Shown: positions 1 through 8,079 of the stretch, in pieces | How the letters are laid out: the number at the start of each line of letters is the position of its first letter | Numbering within the stretch: the first letter of the stretch is position 1 | Origin: Rhodospirillales bacterium | Lineage (GTDB): Bacteria; Pseudomonadota; Alphaproteobacteria; Rhodospirillales; Shumkoniaceae | Direction: 5' to 3' | Length of the DNA: 46,438 nucleotides | NCBI GenBank assembly: GCA_028281785.1 | Contig: JANQJG010000009.1 | Location: 1-46,438 of the forward strand | Program-made: the position numbers and the translations under genes | Notes under the pieces: generated by a model | Told to the model about the DNA's origin: nothing | The model's input: the letters and a program-made list of their open reading frames with translations, nothing else | Databases searched by the model: none

Positions 1-1
1 T

Positions 2-172
2 TCACACCTCGTACCCCTCGATGTCCCCGGCCAACGCCATGGCGTTGGCCCGCATGGCCGCTGGGATTGGTGCTTGGTCCCCGCGCTCGCGGAGGAGGAC
101 GGGGTTAGAAGAACGATAGATATTGAGGTCGGCGGTTACGAGCCCTTTTGCTCGATGATTTGGCGATCGCAC
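2..172 (-). pseudogene. Small conserved alphaproteobacterial ORF, apparently truncated
   Basis: Reading from 130 down to the TGA at 4-2 gives a coherent peptide containing IYRSSNPVLLRERG, APIPAAMRANAMALAGD and IEGYEV. From memory this resembles a small alphaproteobacterial protein family with a core like IYRSANLLIxxHGxDAxxxAAMRAD, followed by GDLDGxAVWKRI. Here the frame stops exactly where the family usually has tryptophan, so a TGG-to-TGA change would explain the early end. No ATG lies upstream in frame; the first possible start is GTG at 172, without a convincing ribosome site and overlapping the end of the neighbouring lipoprotein gene. A decayed copy is the best reading, but a short functional version is possible. 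The family match is recall, not a search. Confidence 0.4.
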
Positions 173-495
173 GCCTCGACCATCGGGACGACATCTTTGC
201 CAAAGGGGCCAAAGATCGTTGGGCTTCCCCGGACTTCCGCGATTCCGTCAGGGCGCAAGGTTAACTCCCAATTGGTGCGTTGGGAAATCCGTAGGAGCCC
301 GTCCCGGACAGACCTCAGCGGGCTGAGGAGCTGCTCATTTATCATCGTATTGACCACGCAGTCCGCGACCTCCTCGGGGGAGGAAGAGAAGCTTGTGGTG
401 AAGTCGGGCTCTTTCTCTCGAAGCCAGTCAACCGTGCAGCCAGAAAGACTGATCGCTATTGCCGTGATGGCCGATGCCAGGATGGCCGGTTTCAT
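136..495 (-). CDS. Small lipoprotein of unknown function
   Basis: This encodes 119 residues. The N-terminus is a lipoprotein signal: a hydrophobic stretch (residues 4-19) ending in the lipobox LSGC, so Cys20 should be lipidated and the protein anchored in an envelope membrane. The mature part is polar, with two more cysteines (in the VADCVV and EACDRQ stretches), and has no domain I recognise. The ATG at 495 is preceded by a GGGGAAG ribosome site. The following minus-strand ORF fragment starts within or just after its 3' end. The lipoprotein prediction is firm; the function is unknown. Confidence 0.7.
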   Translation of the reverse strand: MKPAILASAITAIAISLSGCTVDWLREKEPDFTTSFSSSPEEVADCVVNTMINEQLLSPLRSVRDGLLRISQRTNWELTLRPDGIAEVRGSPTIFGPFGKDVVPMVEACDRQIIEQKGS

Positions 496-734
496 GGATG
501 CTTCCCCTTCTACTTAGGCCTTTTGCTTTTGTCGCGGGCGCCCCGTCCGGATTATGGATCCCACGCGAGCGAAAGATATCACGCCCGCAATCGAATTTGG
601 AGGACAGTGCAACGGGTCTTCGCGCTTGCCAGCCCTGCCGCTTTCTGGTCCGCTGCCCGGGTGAGGTCAATATGCCCGGTTGGTCTCCCAGGGCGGAGAC
701 GGTTTGAACGGCTTGGATTGGTGAGGTTGCGGAT

Positions 735-1046
735 ATGCCCAAGGGATATTGGATCGCCCATATCGACGTCGGCGATCCCGATGCCTACAAGAAATACATC
801 GAGGCCAATGCGGCGGCCTTCACGAAATTCGGCGGCCGGTTTGTGGTCCGCAGCGGCGATTTCGAGGTTGTCGAGGGATCGTCGCGATCCCGCCATGTGG
901 TCATCGAGTTTCCCGACCACGGGGCGGCGGCCGCCTGCTATCGCTCGCCTGAATATCGCCGCGCGATGGCCTTTCGGGAGGCCGCCTCCGAAGGCGACCT
1001 GATCATCGTCGCGGGGTATGACGGACCGCAGCCCGGCGAAAGCTGA
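735..1046 (+). CDS. DUF1330 family protein
   Basis: This 103-residue protein begins MPKGYWIAHIDVGDPDAYKKY, the typical opening of DUF1330 proteins, which adopt a small dimeric ferredoxin-like alpha/beta fold. Conserved family features are the K/R-x-Y-x-x-Y/W motif near residues 17-21, the FGGRFVVRSG strand turn, and the VVIEFPDHGAAAACYRSPEY segment near residues 54-74. The length is normal for the family. GGTGAGG lies upstream of the ATG. It stands alone: the genes on both sides are on the opposite strand. No reaction is established for the family, so no specific function is assigned. Confidence 0.9.
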   Translation: MPKGYWIAHIDVGDPDAYKKYIEANAAAFTKFGGRFVVRSGDFEVVEGSSRSRHVVIEFPDHGAAAACYRSPEYRRAMAFREAASEGDLIIVAGYDGPQPGES

Positions 1047-1190
1047 CGGTGGCCCGGCAGGCGGATGACGGGACGCCAGAGCGGTTGCGCACCCGTCACG
1101 ACACGATGCTTAACCGAGGATCCTGCCCGGCGAAGACATGGCGATAGCAGCCGGCGCAAGAAGCGGATCGCCGCGCGAGACGAATGCCGG

Positions 1191-2045
1191 CTATCTCCCC
1201 AGAAGCCTGTTGACGGCGTCGCCGGCCTCCTTGCCCATGTCCTTGACGGCATCGCCGGCGTCCTTGACCGCGCCCTCGGCGCCCTCGGTCACGCCCTTCG
1301 CCGCCTCGCCCGCCTTGTCGACGGCGCCGCCGGCCAAGCCCTTGAGCGCGTCGGGCATGTCGGTGACGCCTTCGAGGACGCCGCTGAGGTCGAGGCCGGA
1401 CACGAAACCGCCGACCCGGCTGGTCAGGGCCGTCAGAACCTCCTCGGCCACGGCGCCGTAATCCGCGCCGCCCTCGTCCTTGCCGATGTCCGTGAGATGG
1501 ATCTCAGGCAGGGAGACGGTCGTGGTCTTGCCGCCCAAGGGCACGGCGCTGACATTGACCTTGCCGTCGCGGACATAGAGATTCTCGATGATCACCTTGG
1601 GGCCCCCGCCCCCCGCCTGGCTGTCGCTGCTGCCGCCGCCTCCGCCCGCATAGCGGTCCACGTTTTTCCTGATGGCGTCGATGTTGCTGCCGTCGGCGCC
1701 GAGCTCATACGTGACCTCGGGCGCGGCGATCACCACCTCCTTGATCACGATCGGGTCCTGGGTGACGGTGCCGGCGTCGATGCTGACGCTGATCGCGCCC
1801 ATTCTGAAGGCATTGTCGGTCTCGAACCCGGCGGGATTGCCGACCGCCAGCCCTTGCAGCGCGGCCCGGCCCTCGGTCGGCGCGACCTCGGCCTTGTCCA
1901 GGGTGACCTCCACCTGGGTCACTTCCGAGCCGGCCTTCTCGACCGCGACCCGGACAACCTCGTCGATGCCGGCCATAAGAAAGTATACGGCCGCGCCGAT
2001 CACCACGACCAGAACGCCGCCACCAATGAACAGGCCTTTTTTCAT
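1191..2045 (-). CDS. AsmA-like membrane-anchored protein
   Basis: The ATG at 2045 is chosen because AAGGTG precedes it and the protein then opens with a membrane anchor (MKKGLFIGG, hydrophobic to about residue 24). This gives 284 residues with the bulk in the periplasm. The segment of about residues 30-115 (VEVTLDKAEVAPTEGRAAL, LAVGNPAGF, VIKEVVIAAPEVTYEL) has the pattern of AsmA/DUF748-type beta-strand proteins involved in envelope lipid homeostasis or transport. A glycine/serine-rich linker lies near residues 123-140. The C-terminus, from about residue 225, is a series of short amphipathic repeats (GEAAKG, EGAVKDAGDAVKDMGKEAGD) ending NRLLGR. Much shorter than classical AsmA, so the exact role is open. 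Confidence 0.7.
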   Translation of the reverse strand: MKKGLFIGGGVLVVVIGAAVYFLMAGIDEVVRVAVEKAGSEVTQVEVTLDKAEVAPTEGRAALQGLAVGNPAGFETDNAFRMGAISVSIDAGTVTQDPIVIKEVVIAAPEVTYELGADGSNIDAIRKNVDRYAGGGGGSSDSQAGGGGPKVIIENLYVRDGKVNVSAVPLGGKTTTVSLPEIHLTDIGKDEGGADYGAVAEEVLTALTSRVGGFVSGLDLSGVLEGVTDMPDALKGLAGGAVDKAGEAAKGVTEGAEGAVKDAGDAVKDMGKEAGDAVNRLLGR

Positions 2046-2226
2046 GATCCACACCTTGCTGTTTGGGTTGCCCCTTTGCCGTCCGCCGATCTCGGCCGGG
2101 CCTCTCCGAATGGCTCGCCCCGAGCGCAAGAATGCCAGGATTTGGGGATTGATCACAAGCCGGACAAGGATCGGATCGAAAACGCGGGCGAAATCGCCCC
2201 GCCCGTCTCGAACGATGCCGCGCGGG

Positions 2227-2625
2227 TCAGCCGCGCCCCCCCTTGAGGTAGGGGATCATCTTCAGGTCTTGCTTGATTATGTGCTGAATGAGCCAGTCTC
2301 TGAGTAAAATCTTTAGTTTCTCCACAGATTCCCGGTCTTTTTCGAGAAAAGATCTATGTATATCATCGAGCCTGCGGATCATTTCTTCATGTTTTTCTTT
2401 GTGAGATTTCGCTTCATCGAAGTGAATAGCCCTCTGAAGGTTTTCCTCACGATCAAAATGCTCTTGAGTGTAGGCCTTCAGCCGATCGAACACGCCGACG
2501 ATATGGTCCACGCTTCCGGTCTCGAGGGCGCGATCATAGTCGTTGATGATGTTGATCAGGTTGCGGTGATCATCATCGATAACATCGTCGCCGACTGAGA
2601 GCTCATCCCGCCAGAAGATGGGCAT
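2227..2625 (-). CDS. Bacteriohemerythrin-like protein
   Basis: This 132-residue protein is a stand-alone hemerythrin domain. The iron-ligand pattern is visible in order: His in DDDHRNL, His and Glu in the HFDREENL helix, the pair in HKEKHEEM, and His/Asp in QHIIKQDLKM near the C-terminus. Such proteins bind O2 at a di-iron centre, and roles in oxygen delivery or sensing and NO handling are known. The ATG at 2625 is preferred over upstream in-frame starts because GGGAG precedes it and MPIFWRDELSVG is the normal family start. The upstream DNA holds a sigma70-like promoter and an FNR/FixK-like box, suggesting induction at low oxygen. Confidence 0.9.
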   Translation of the reverse strand: MPIFWRDELSVGDDVIDDDHRNLINIINDYDRALETGSVDHIVGVFDRLKAYTQEHFDREENLQRAIHFDEAKSHKEKHEEMIRRLDDIHRSFLEKDRESVEKLKILLRDWLIQHIIKQDLKMIPYLKGGRG

Positions 2626-2728
2626 CGTCGAAGCTCCCTTCCCCGGCCACCCGCCCGTCGAAGGGATGGTCCCCTCACGCCCGGCAAGGGACTTCGCGAC
2701 GGGCATCCGTAGTGCAACGCTCTTTGTA

Positions 2729-2757
2729 TACATAACAGATTTTACACAAATCGTTAA
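2729..2757 (-). promoter_or_regulatory. Candidate sigma70-type promoter of the hemerythrin gene
   Basis: On the minus strand TTAACG (2757-2752) and TATGTA (2734-2729) are separated by 17 bases in a noticeably AT-rich patch, placing a start site near 2722. The match is moderate. Its main support is the FNR-like box immediately upstream at the expected distance. Confidence 0.4.
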
Positions 2758-2758
2758 G

Positions 2759-2772
2759 TTGATTACCCTCAA
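2759..2772. promoter_or_regulatory. FNR/FixK-like operator
   Basis: The sequence TTGAT-TACC-CTCAA matches the FNR/FixK consensus TTGAT-N4-ATCAA at nine of ten half-site positions. Its centre is about 43 bases upstream of the start site inferred from the neighbouring promoter, close to the -41.5 position at which Crp/Fnr proteins activate. The nearest gene in this orientation is the bacteriohemerythrin. Confidence 0.5.
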
Positions 2773-2917
2773 GCCAAATTCCGCATTCAGTTTGAGGAAG
2801 GAGCGTACCGCGCGGCACAGTCAAGCGCGAGGCGGGTGCATCCGCTGAGCGGCACAAGCTCGCAGGCAGCAGCCAGGGCGGGCCGGGCGCTTTCGCGCCC
2901 CGGGGATCGTTGACAGG

Positions 2918-4414
2918 CTAAACCGTCTGCCGCCGTCGACCCTGCCGCAGGTAACGCAACAGCGGGTAGCTGAGGACCAGGACGGTCAGGGCGAGGATGA
3001 TCAGCGAGATCGGCCGCTGGAAAATGAGCGACACGTCGCCCTGGCCGATCAGCAACACGCGGCGCAGATTGGATTCCGCCATCGGCCCGAGAATCAGCGC
3101 CAGCACGGCGGGCGCGACCGATATGTCCAGCTTCTCCATGGCGTAGCCGATTACGCCAAAGCCCAGGCACATCCAGATGTCGAAAACGCTGTTTTGGACC
3201 GAATAGACGCCGATGACGGTCATCGGCACGATCATCGTCGCCAACAGCACGGGCGGGATCCGCAGGACCTGGATAAAGATGCGCGCGCCGTACCGCCCAA
3301 GCACGAACATCAGGAAGGCGGTCAACAGCATCTGGATCATGAAGCCGTAGATGATCTCCGGATTCTCGCGGAACAGAGCCGGGCCCGGCTGCATGCCGTG
3401 CACCAGCAGCCCGCCCAGGATCACCGCCGCCACCGCGTTGCCCGGTACGCCGAGGGTGATGGCCGGGATCAAGGCCGAGGAGGAATCGCCGTTGTTGGCG
3501 CATTCGGCCGCCGCGACGCCTTCCGGTATGCCGGTCCCGAAGGCCTTCGGGTTTTTCGATACACGCTTGGTCTCGTTCCACGAGAGGAAAGAGGCGACGT
3601 TGCCGCCGGCACCCGGAATGATCCCGATCACGATTCCGATCACCGAGGCGCGGATCCAGATCCGCACGAACTTCAGCCATTCGCGCAGGCGCATCTGGGT
3701 CTTCTTGAGGCGCAGGACATCCCCCGAAACCCCTTTTCGGAGGGCCTTCTCGCCCATGATCAAGGCCGGCGGAATGGCGTAGAGCCCGGTCAGCAGCACA
3801 ATGATGTCGAAGCCGCTGACCAGATGCATGGAATCGAACGTGAAGCGCTCATGGCCGGTCATGGGGTCGAGACCGACGATCCCGACGAACAGGCCGAAGC
3901 ACGCGCTGAGCAGGCCCTTGATCGCGTTGTCGCCCAGCAGAACGGAAATGCTGGCCAAGCCGAATACCGCCAGCATGAAGTATTCGCCCGGCCCGAACTC
4001 AAGGGCGAAGACGGCCAGCGGCGGCGACAGCAGCATCAGGACGATGGCGCTGGCGATGCCGCCCAATGCCGAGGACACCAGCGAGACCCTGAGGGCGTAG
4101 GCGGCCTCGCCCTTCTGCGCCATGGGGTAGCCATCCAAGGTGGTGGCGATGGCGGCCGGGGTGCCCGGGATGCGCAGCAAAATGGCCGGGATCGCGCCGC
4201 CGTACATGGCGCCCTGGTAGATGCCCGCCATCATGCCCAGGGCGGGCAGCGGATCGAGGGCGAACGTGATGGGGATCAACACGGCGATGCCCATGGTGGC
4301 CGTGAGGCCGGGCAGGGCGCCGATGCTGATGCCGCCGATGGTGCCGATGACCATGGCCAGGATGACGGGCCAAGTCAGGACCAGGGGCAGGGCGGTCAGG
4401 AACGCGTCGAACAT
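2918..4414 (-). CDS. tctA: Tripartite tricarboxylate transporter, large permease TctA
   Basis: A 498-residue polytopic inner-membrane protein of the TctA family. Family marks are the early GALPGLTATMGIAVLIPITF segment near residue 33, the AILLRIPGTPAAIATTLDGYPMA motif near residue 80, the GIIPGAGGNVASFLSWNE segment near residue 265, and NNGDSSSALIPAITLGVPGN near residue 308. Length is normal for TctA. The subunit moves a carboxylate, driven by an ion gradient, from the periplasmic binding protein. It is the last gene of a tctC-tctB-tctA order; its ATG lies 41 bases after the TctB stop. The substrate cannot be read from the permease. Confidence 0.95.
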   Translation of the reverse strand: MFDAFLTALPLVLTWPVILAMVIGTIGGISIGALPGLTATMGIAVLIPITFALDPLPALGMMAGIYQGAMYGGAIPAILLRIPGTPAAIATTLDGYPMAQKGEAAYALRVSLVSSALGGIASAIVLMLLSPPLAVFALEFGPGEYFMLAVFGLASISVLLGDNAIKGLLSACFGLFVGIVGLDPMTGHERFTFDSMHLVSGFDIIVLLTGLYAIPPALIMGEKALRKGVSGDVLRLKKTQMRLREWLKFVRIWIRASVIGIVIGIIPGAGGNVASFLSWNETKRVSKNPKAFGTGIPEGVAAAECANNGDSSSALIPAITLGVPGNAVAAVILGGLLVHGMQPGPALFRENPEIIYGFMIQMLLTAFLMFVLGRYGARIFIQVLRIPPVLLATMIVPMTVIGVYSVQNSVFDIWMCLGFGVIGYAMEKLDISVAPAVLALILGPMAESNLRRVLLIGQGDVSLIFQRPISLIILALTVLVLSYPLLRYLRQGRRRQTV

Positions 4415-4455
4415 GCAGCCAATCCCAATTTATTCTTTTCGAGCCACGGGCCGTC

Positions 4456-4911
4456 CTAGCGCTGGAAGAATTCCAGCGGCAGCGGACGATCGAACAGGAT
4501 CCGGAAAACGAAATAGACGAAGCCGATAAACAGCACGACCGCCGCGGCGGTAAAGGGCAGGCGCCGGAAACCCAAGGCCAGCGAGGCCCCGACCATGAAC
4601 AGAACGGTCGAGGTGAAGTAGCCGATGAGGTCGATCAGAATGACATAGATCACGATCGAACCGGCGAAGATCGCCAAGTTAAGCGGGTTCTCCATGAACG
4701 GTTTGGGCGGCGCGGCCGGGGCGTCGGCGGAGGCGCGGCCCAGGAATGTGGATACCAGCCACGCCAAAGAGAGAAACCCGGCCAACCCCAGGACCAGACG
4801 CGGAAACATGGCGGCCCCGCCGGGCATGTCCTGGGTGTGAACAAAGCCCGCCATGCAAACCGCCAAAACCACGACGGAGGCAATCCGATCACGAAGATGA
4901 TACGACAGCAT
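4456..4911 (-). CDS. tctB: Tripartite tricarboxylate transporter, small permease TctB
   Basis: A 151-residue protein with four hydrophobic segments (about residues 8-23, 33-52, 74-95 and 100-140), the usual size and topology of TctB, the small membrane subunit of TTT transporters. The AAMFPRLVLGLAGFLSLAWL stretch is typical of the family. GGAGG lies about ten bases before the ATG at 4911. It sits between tctC and tctA on the same strand, which supports the call more strongly than its weakly conserved sequence. Confidence 0.9.
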   Translation of the reverse strand: MLSYHLRDRIASVVVLAVCMAGFVHTQDMPGGAAMFPRLVLGLAGFLSLAWLVSTFLGRASADAPAAPPKPFMENPLNLAIFAGSIVIYVILIDLIGYFTSTVLFMVGASLALGFRRLPFTAAAVVLFIGFVYFVFRILFDRPLPLEFFQR

Positions 4912-5035
4912 GCTTTTCAGGCCTCCCTGCGCGGAAGAGGGGCGGAAGGAGAACGGAACCAGGAAGCCCGTCTCGCTTCCGCCAGTGCCAGTGTCTGCGG
5001 CGAGTGGGATCAGGCGACGGAAAAAACGCCGGACT

Positions 5036-6004
5036 TTATTTGCGCCAAGGCTCTTCTTTCCACATCTTCCGGAACTGGTCGTCTTTTTGTTTCAGAAACG
5101 CCGCATATTCATCCGACGGCATGAAGCTAAGAGGCAGATAGATCTTCTTTGCCTTCTCCTGGAACTCGGGATCGTTCACCGCCTTGCCAATTGCTTCGGA
5201 GAGCTTGTTCTTGGCTTCCTCGGGGAAGCCGGCCGGCGCGCCCATGCCGCGCTGTGAACCCATGATGACGTCAAAGCCCTGTTCCTTGAAGGTCGGGGCG
5301 TCGGGCGCCAGCTCCCAGCGCTTCTCAGCCATCACGCCCAAGATCCTGATCTTGCCTTCCTGGGCGTATTGGATCGCCTCGCTGACGTTGAAGGCCCCCG
5401 CCGTGATGTGACGGCCGAGCAGCGCCGTGCGATTGGGCGCGGCTCCAGGGAAAGGCACGTGCGCGATCTTGATGCCCGCCTGCTTGGCGAAGGAGAGCAC
5501 GGCCAGATGGTCGTCGCCGCCGACACCCGAGGTACCGATGGTCACCGCGCCCGGATTCTCCTTGGCATAGGTCACCAAGTCCTTGAGCGATTTGAAGGGG
5601 CTGTCCACATGGACGTTAATCGCGCCGGGATCGTCGACCATGTTCGCGAGCGGCGTAAAGCTGTCGAGCGAAAACCGGGCCTCGCGCTCGATCGGGATCG
5701 CCAGCAGGTTGGGCAGGTTCAGGAAGCCGATGGTGTAGCCATCGGGCTTCGACTTGGCCACGGCGGTGAAACCGACCTCCCCGCCGGCGCCCGGCTTGTT
5801 GATAATGGTGAAGCTCGCGCCCTTGCCGAGATACTTCTCGATGAAGGGGGCGAACGACCGGGCCAAAACATCCGTGCCGCCCCCCGGGCTGAAGGCGACG
5901 ATCATGGTGATCGGGCGTTCGGGATACTCGGCCAGCGCGGGGCTTGTTGCGACCGCCGCGGCGGCGGCCACGAGCAGCGAACCGGCCAATTTGCGAAACA
6001 TCAT
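5036..6004 (-). CDS. tctC: TTT transporter periplasmic binding protein (TctC/Bug family)
   Basis: A 322-residue solute-binding protein of the Bug/TctC family. A Sec signal peptide (MMFRKLAGSLLVAAAAA, cleavage after SPALA) leads into the family opening YPERPITMIVAFSPGGGTDVLAR. Further marks are NKPGAGGEVGFTAVAKSKPDGYTIGF near residues 67-92 and GTSGVGGDDH near residue 148. In Bug proteins these loops hold a carboxylate through main-chain contacts and bound waters. Tandem ATGs at 6004 and 6001 follow GAGGAGG; 6004 is used. First gene of the tctCBA operon and divergent from an aldolase/dehydrogenase pair, so it probably imports the acid those enzymes break down. Confidence 0.95.
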   Translation of the reverse strand: MMFRKLAGSLLVAAAAAVATSPALAEYPERPITMIVAFSPGGGTDVLARSFAPFIEKYLGKGASFTIINKPGAGGEVGFTAVAKSKPDGYTIGFLNLPNLLAIPIEREARFSLDSFTPLANMVDDPGAINVHVDSPFKSLKDLVTYAKENPGAVTIGTSGVGGDDHLAVLSFAKQAGIKIAHVPFPGAAPNRTALLGRHITAGAFNVSEAIQYAQEGKIRILGVMAEKRWELAPDAPTFKEQGFDVIMGSQRGMGAPAGFPEEAKNKLSEAIGKAVNDPEFQEKAKKIYLPLSFMPSDEYAAFLKQKDDQFRKMWKEEPWRK

Positions 6005-6142
6005 TTGAGCCTCCTCCTCGTCTACGAAATCTCCCGGCGGCGCTGTTTTCGAACAGCGCCGCCCCGTCTTCGCCCGCAGCAATATGGATTCGGAGCTATC
6101 GATGCTCGAACGAACAACGGATAATACACATTAGACATTCAA

Positions 6143-6171
6143 TTGACTATTGTAAACACTAGTGAGAGAAT
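6143..6171 (+). promoter_or_regulatory. Candidate promoter for the RraA-like/Ldh operon
   Basis: TTGACT (6143-6148), 17 bases, then GAGAAT (6166-6171) lie in the AT-rich tctC/aldolase intergenic region. The spacer contains the 8-bp palindrome CACTAGTG (6157-6164) next to TTGTAAAC, a possible binding site for the GntR regulator encoded downstream. The operator role is inference. Confidence 0.4.
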
Positions 6172-6250
6172 TTTAGGCATATAGCACCCAAATTTGGGCA
6201 CCACCCCGGCGGCGGCCGGGAGTCGCACAAGCATCCGAGGAGAGAGCCAG

Positions 6251-6913
6251 ATGGCCGTCAACACAACATTCGAACGCCCCGATTCCCAACTGGTCGCCGA
6301 CCTGGCGGCGATGGGCGCCGCGACGCTGCATGAGTCGATGGGGCAACGCGGCGCGCTGCCACATGTGATCAAGCCGATCTACCCCGGAATGAAGGTCGCC
6401 GGGCCCGCCCTTACGGTCGACGGCCAACCCGCCGACAACCTGATGGCCCATTACGCCATTTCTTTGGCCCAGCCCGGCGATGTGCTGGTCTTGGACTACA
6501 AGGCGTATCTGGAATCCGGCCCCTGGGGTGATGTGATGTCCACGGCCGCGCAGGCGCGCGGGGTCGCCGGCCTGGTGGTCAACGGCTGCGTGCGCGACGC
6601 AGAATCCTGCCGCGATATGGGTTTTTCGATCTTCGCCATCAGCACCAGCATGAAGGGCTCGAACAAGCTGCTGCCGGGGCAAATCAACACCCCGATCGTC
6701 ATCGGCGACATTCGCATTGCGCCTGGAGATATCGTCGTCGGCGACGACGACGGCGTGGTGATCGTGCCGCGAGAGGAAGCCGCGAAAACGTTGGAAACGG
6801 CCCGCGCGCGCGAAACCAAGGAAGACGAGATCCGCCAGCAGCTCAAAGCCGGCAAGACCACGGTCGAACTGCTCAACCTCGAGCCGACGCTGCGATCCCT
6901 CGGACTTATGTGA
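6251..6913 (+). CDS. RraA-like aldolase / oxaloacetate decarboxylase family protein
   Basis: A 220-residue member of the RraA/HMG-aldolase superfamily. Some members are class II aldolases for 4-hydroxy-4-methyl-2-oxoglutarate or 4-carboxy-4-hydroxy-2-oxoadipate with oxaloacetate decarboxylase activity; others are RNase E inhibitors. Visible motifs are AATLHESMG near residue 18, the GDVMSTAAQARGVAGLVVNGCVRD block near residues 92-115 containing the G-x-x-x-RD motif with the metal-binding Asp, and GDIVVGDDDGVVIVP near residues 159-173. The ATG at 6251 has GAGGAGAG upstream. It is followed 36 bases later by an Ldh-family dehydrogenase and is divergent from a carboxylate transporter, favouring a catabolic aldolase or decarboxylase over an RNase regulator. 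Confidence 0.85.
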   Translation: MAVNTTFERPDSQLVADLAAMGAATLHESMGQRGALPHVIKPIYPGMKVAGPALTVDGQPADNLMAHYAISLAQPGDVLVLDYKAYLESGPWGDVMSTAAQARGVAGLVVNGCVRDAESCRDMGFSIFAISTSMKGSNKLLPGQINTPIVIGDIRIAPGDIVVGDDDGVVIVPREEAAKTLETARARETKEDEIRQQLKAGKTTVELLNLEPTLRSLGLM

Positions 6914-6949
6914 GATCCCCGCATCGCGAATTTACGGGAGGAAAAATAC

Positions 6950-8062
6950 ATGCCCGACAAAGCCGAAACGGCGTCAAGCGCCGCGAAAGTGGGATCGGCG
7001 GTGCCCGACATCCGTCTCAGCCATGCCGATCTTTTGGACTTCCTGGTCGCCTGCTACGCGACAGCGGGGATGGGGCAACAGGATGCGAGGCTGATCGCCG
7101 AGATCCTGGCCGAACTGGAACTCCGCGGCATCGCCACCCATGGAGTCATGCGTCTGCCGTTCTACATCCGTCGACTATTGGATGGCGGCCTCAATCCCAA
7201 ACCGCGGATGACGCGTGAAAGCGAGTATCCGGCCAGCGCGGTGCTGGACGGCGATCACGGCCCCGGACAGCTCGTGGCCACGCAAGCCATGGAGATCGCC
7301 ATCGAAAAGGCGCGCGCCTGCGGCGTGGGCTTCGTCGCGGTGAAGAACAGCGACCATTTCGGGGCGTCCGGCACCTTCGCCATGCAGGCGGCGAAAGTCG
7401 ATATGATCGGCATGGTCTGGTCGAACGCCTTCTCGGTCATGGCGCCCTGGGGCGGGTATGGCAATGGCATCACCAACGCGCCCCTGGCCTATGCGATACC
7501 CGCGGCCTCCCACGACCCGATCCTCCTCGATATCTCCATGAGCGCGGTATCCGGCGGCAAGGTGCGGCTGGCGGCCAAGAAAGGCGAACGGATTCCCAAG
7601 GACTGGGTGGTGGACAAGCATGGCCGTTTCACGGACGACCCCAACGCGCTCACCGATGGCGGCGCCCTGTTGCCGATGGGTGGGCACAAGGGATACGGAC
7701 TGGCGGTCGTGTGCGACATCCTGTGCGGCGCCCTCTCGGGCGGGCCTTTCCTCACCGACGTGCCGCTATGGTTCGCCCGCACGGCCGAGCACAGCCGCAC
7801 CGGCCATGTGATGATGGCGTTGGACGTCTCCAAGTTCCGGGATCTCGACGAATTCAAGGCCGATGTGGATGCGGTGATCACGCGACTGAAGGCAACGCCG
7901 CGGATGGAGAGTTTCGACGAAATTCTGGTCCCCGGCGAGATCGAGTTCCGGTTGGAGCAGGAGTATCTAAAGGACGGGATACCCGTTCCCGAGCCGGTCA
8001 TGGAGGACCTGCGCAAACTCGCCGCCGAGCTGGATATCGCGGTGCCGCCGCCACGCGACTGA
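6950..8062 (+). CDS. Ldh2 (malate/lactate/sulfolactate dehydrogenase) family oxidoreductase
   Basis: A 370-residue NAD(P)-dependent oxidoreductase of the family that includes malate dehydrogenase MdhII, L-sulfolactate dehydrogenase ComC, ureidoglycolate dehydrogenase AllD and diketogulonate reductase YiaK. Visible marks are ELRGIATHGVMRLPFYIRRL (residues 56-75, catalytic His in ATHG), LDGDHGPGQLVATQAM near residue 100, VKNSDHFGASGTFAMQA near residues 130-146, and MGGHKGYGLAVVCDILCGALSG near residues 243-264. GGGAGGA precedes the ATG. It forms an operon with the RraA-like gene and probably oxidises or reduces a 2-hydroxy/2-oxo acid feeding the aldolase step. The exact substrate cannot be read. 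Confidence 0.9.
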   Translation: MPDKAETASSAAKVGSAVPDIRLSHADLLDFLVACYATAGMGQQDARLIAEILAELELRGIATHGVMRLPFYIRRLLDGGLNPKPRMTRESEYPASAVLDGDHGPGQLVATQAMEIAIEKARACGVGFVAVKNSDHFGASGTFAMQAAKVDMIGMVWSNAFSVMAPWGGYGNGITNAPLAYAIPAASHDPILLDISMSAVSGGKVRLAAKKGERIPKDWVVDKHGRFTDDPNALTDGGALLPMGGHKGYGLAVVCDILCGALSGGPFLTDVPLWFARTAEHSRTGHVMMALDVSKFRDLDEFKADVDAVITRLKATPRMESFDEILVPGEIEFRLEQEYLKDGIPVPEPVMEDLRKLAAELDIAVPPPRD

Positions 8063-8079
8063 CCGCTTCGGCTCGGCGT

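Noticed and set aside
1065-2246. Long plus-strand frame opposite the AsmA-like gene
   Set aside because: It is the antisense shadow of a GC-rich gene; composition is His/Asp/Arg/Gly-rich without any domain, and the minus-strand gene has a membrane anchor and ribosome site.
3194-4459. 421-codon plus-strand frame opposite tctA
   Set aside because: Low-complexity Gln/His/Arg/Asp-rich translation typical of an antisense frame; TctA on the other strand is certain.
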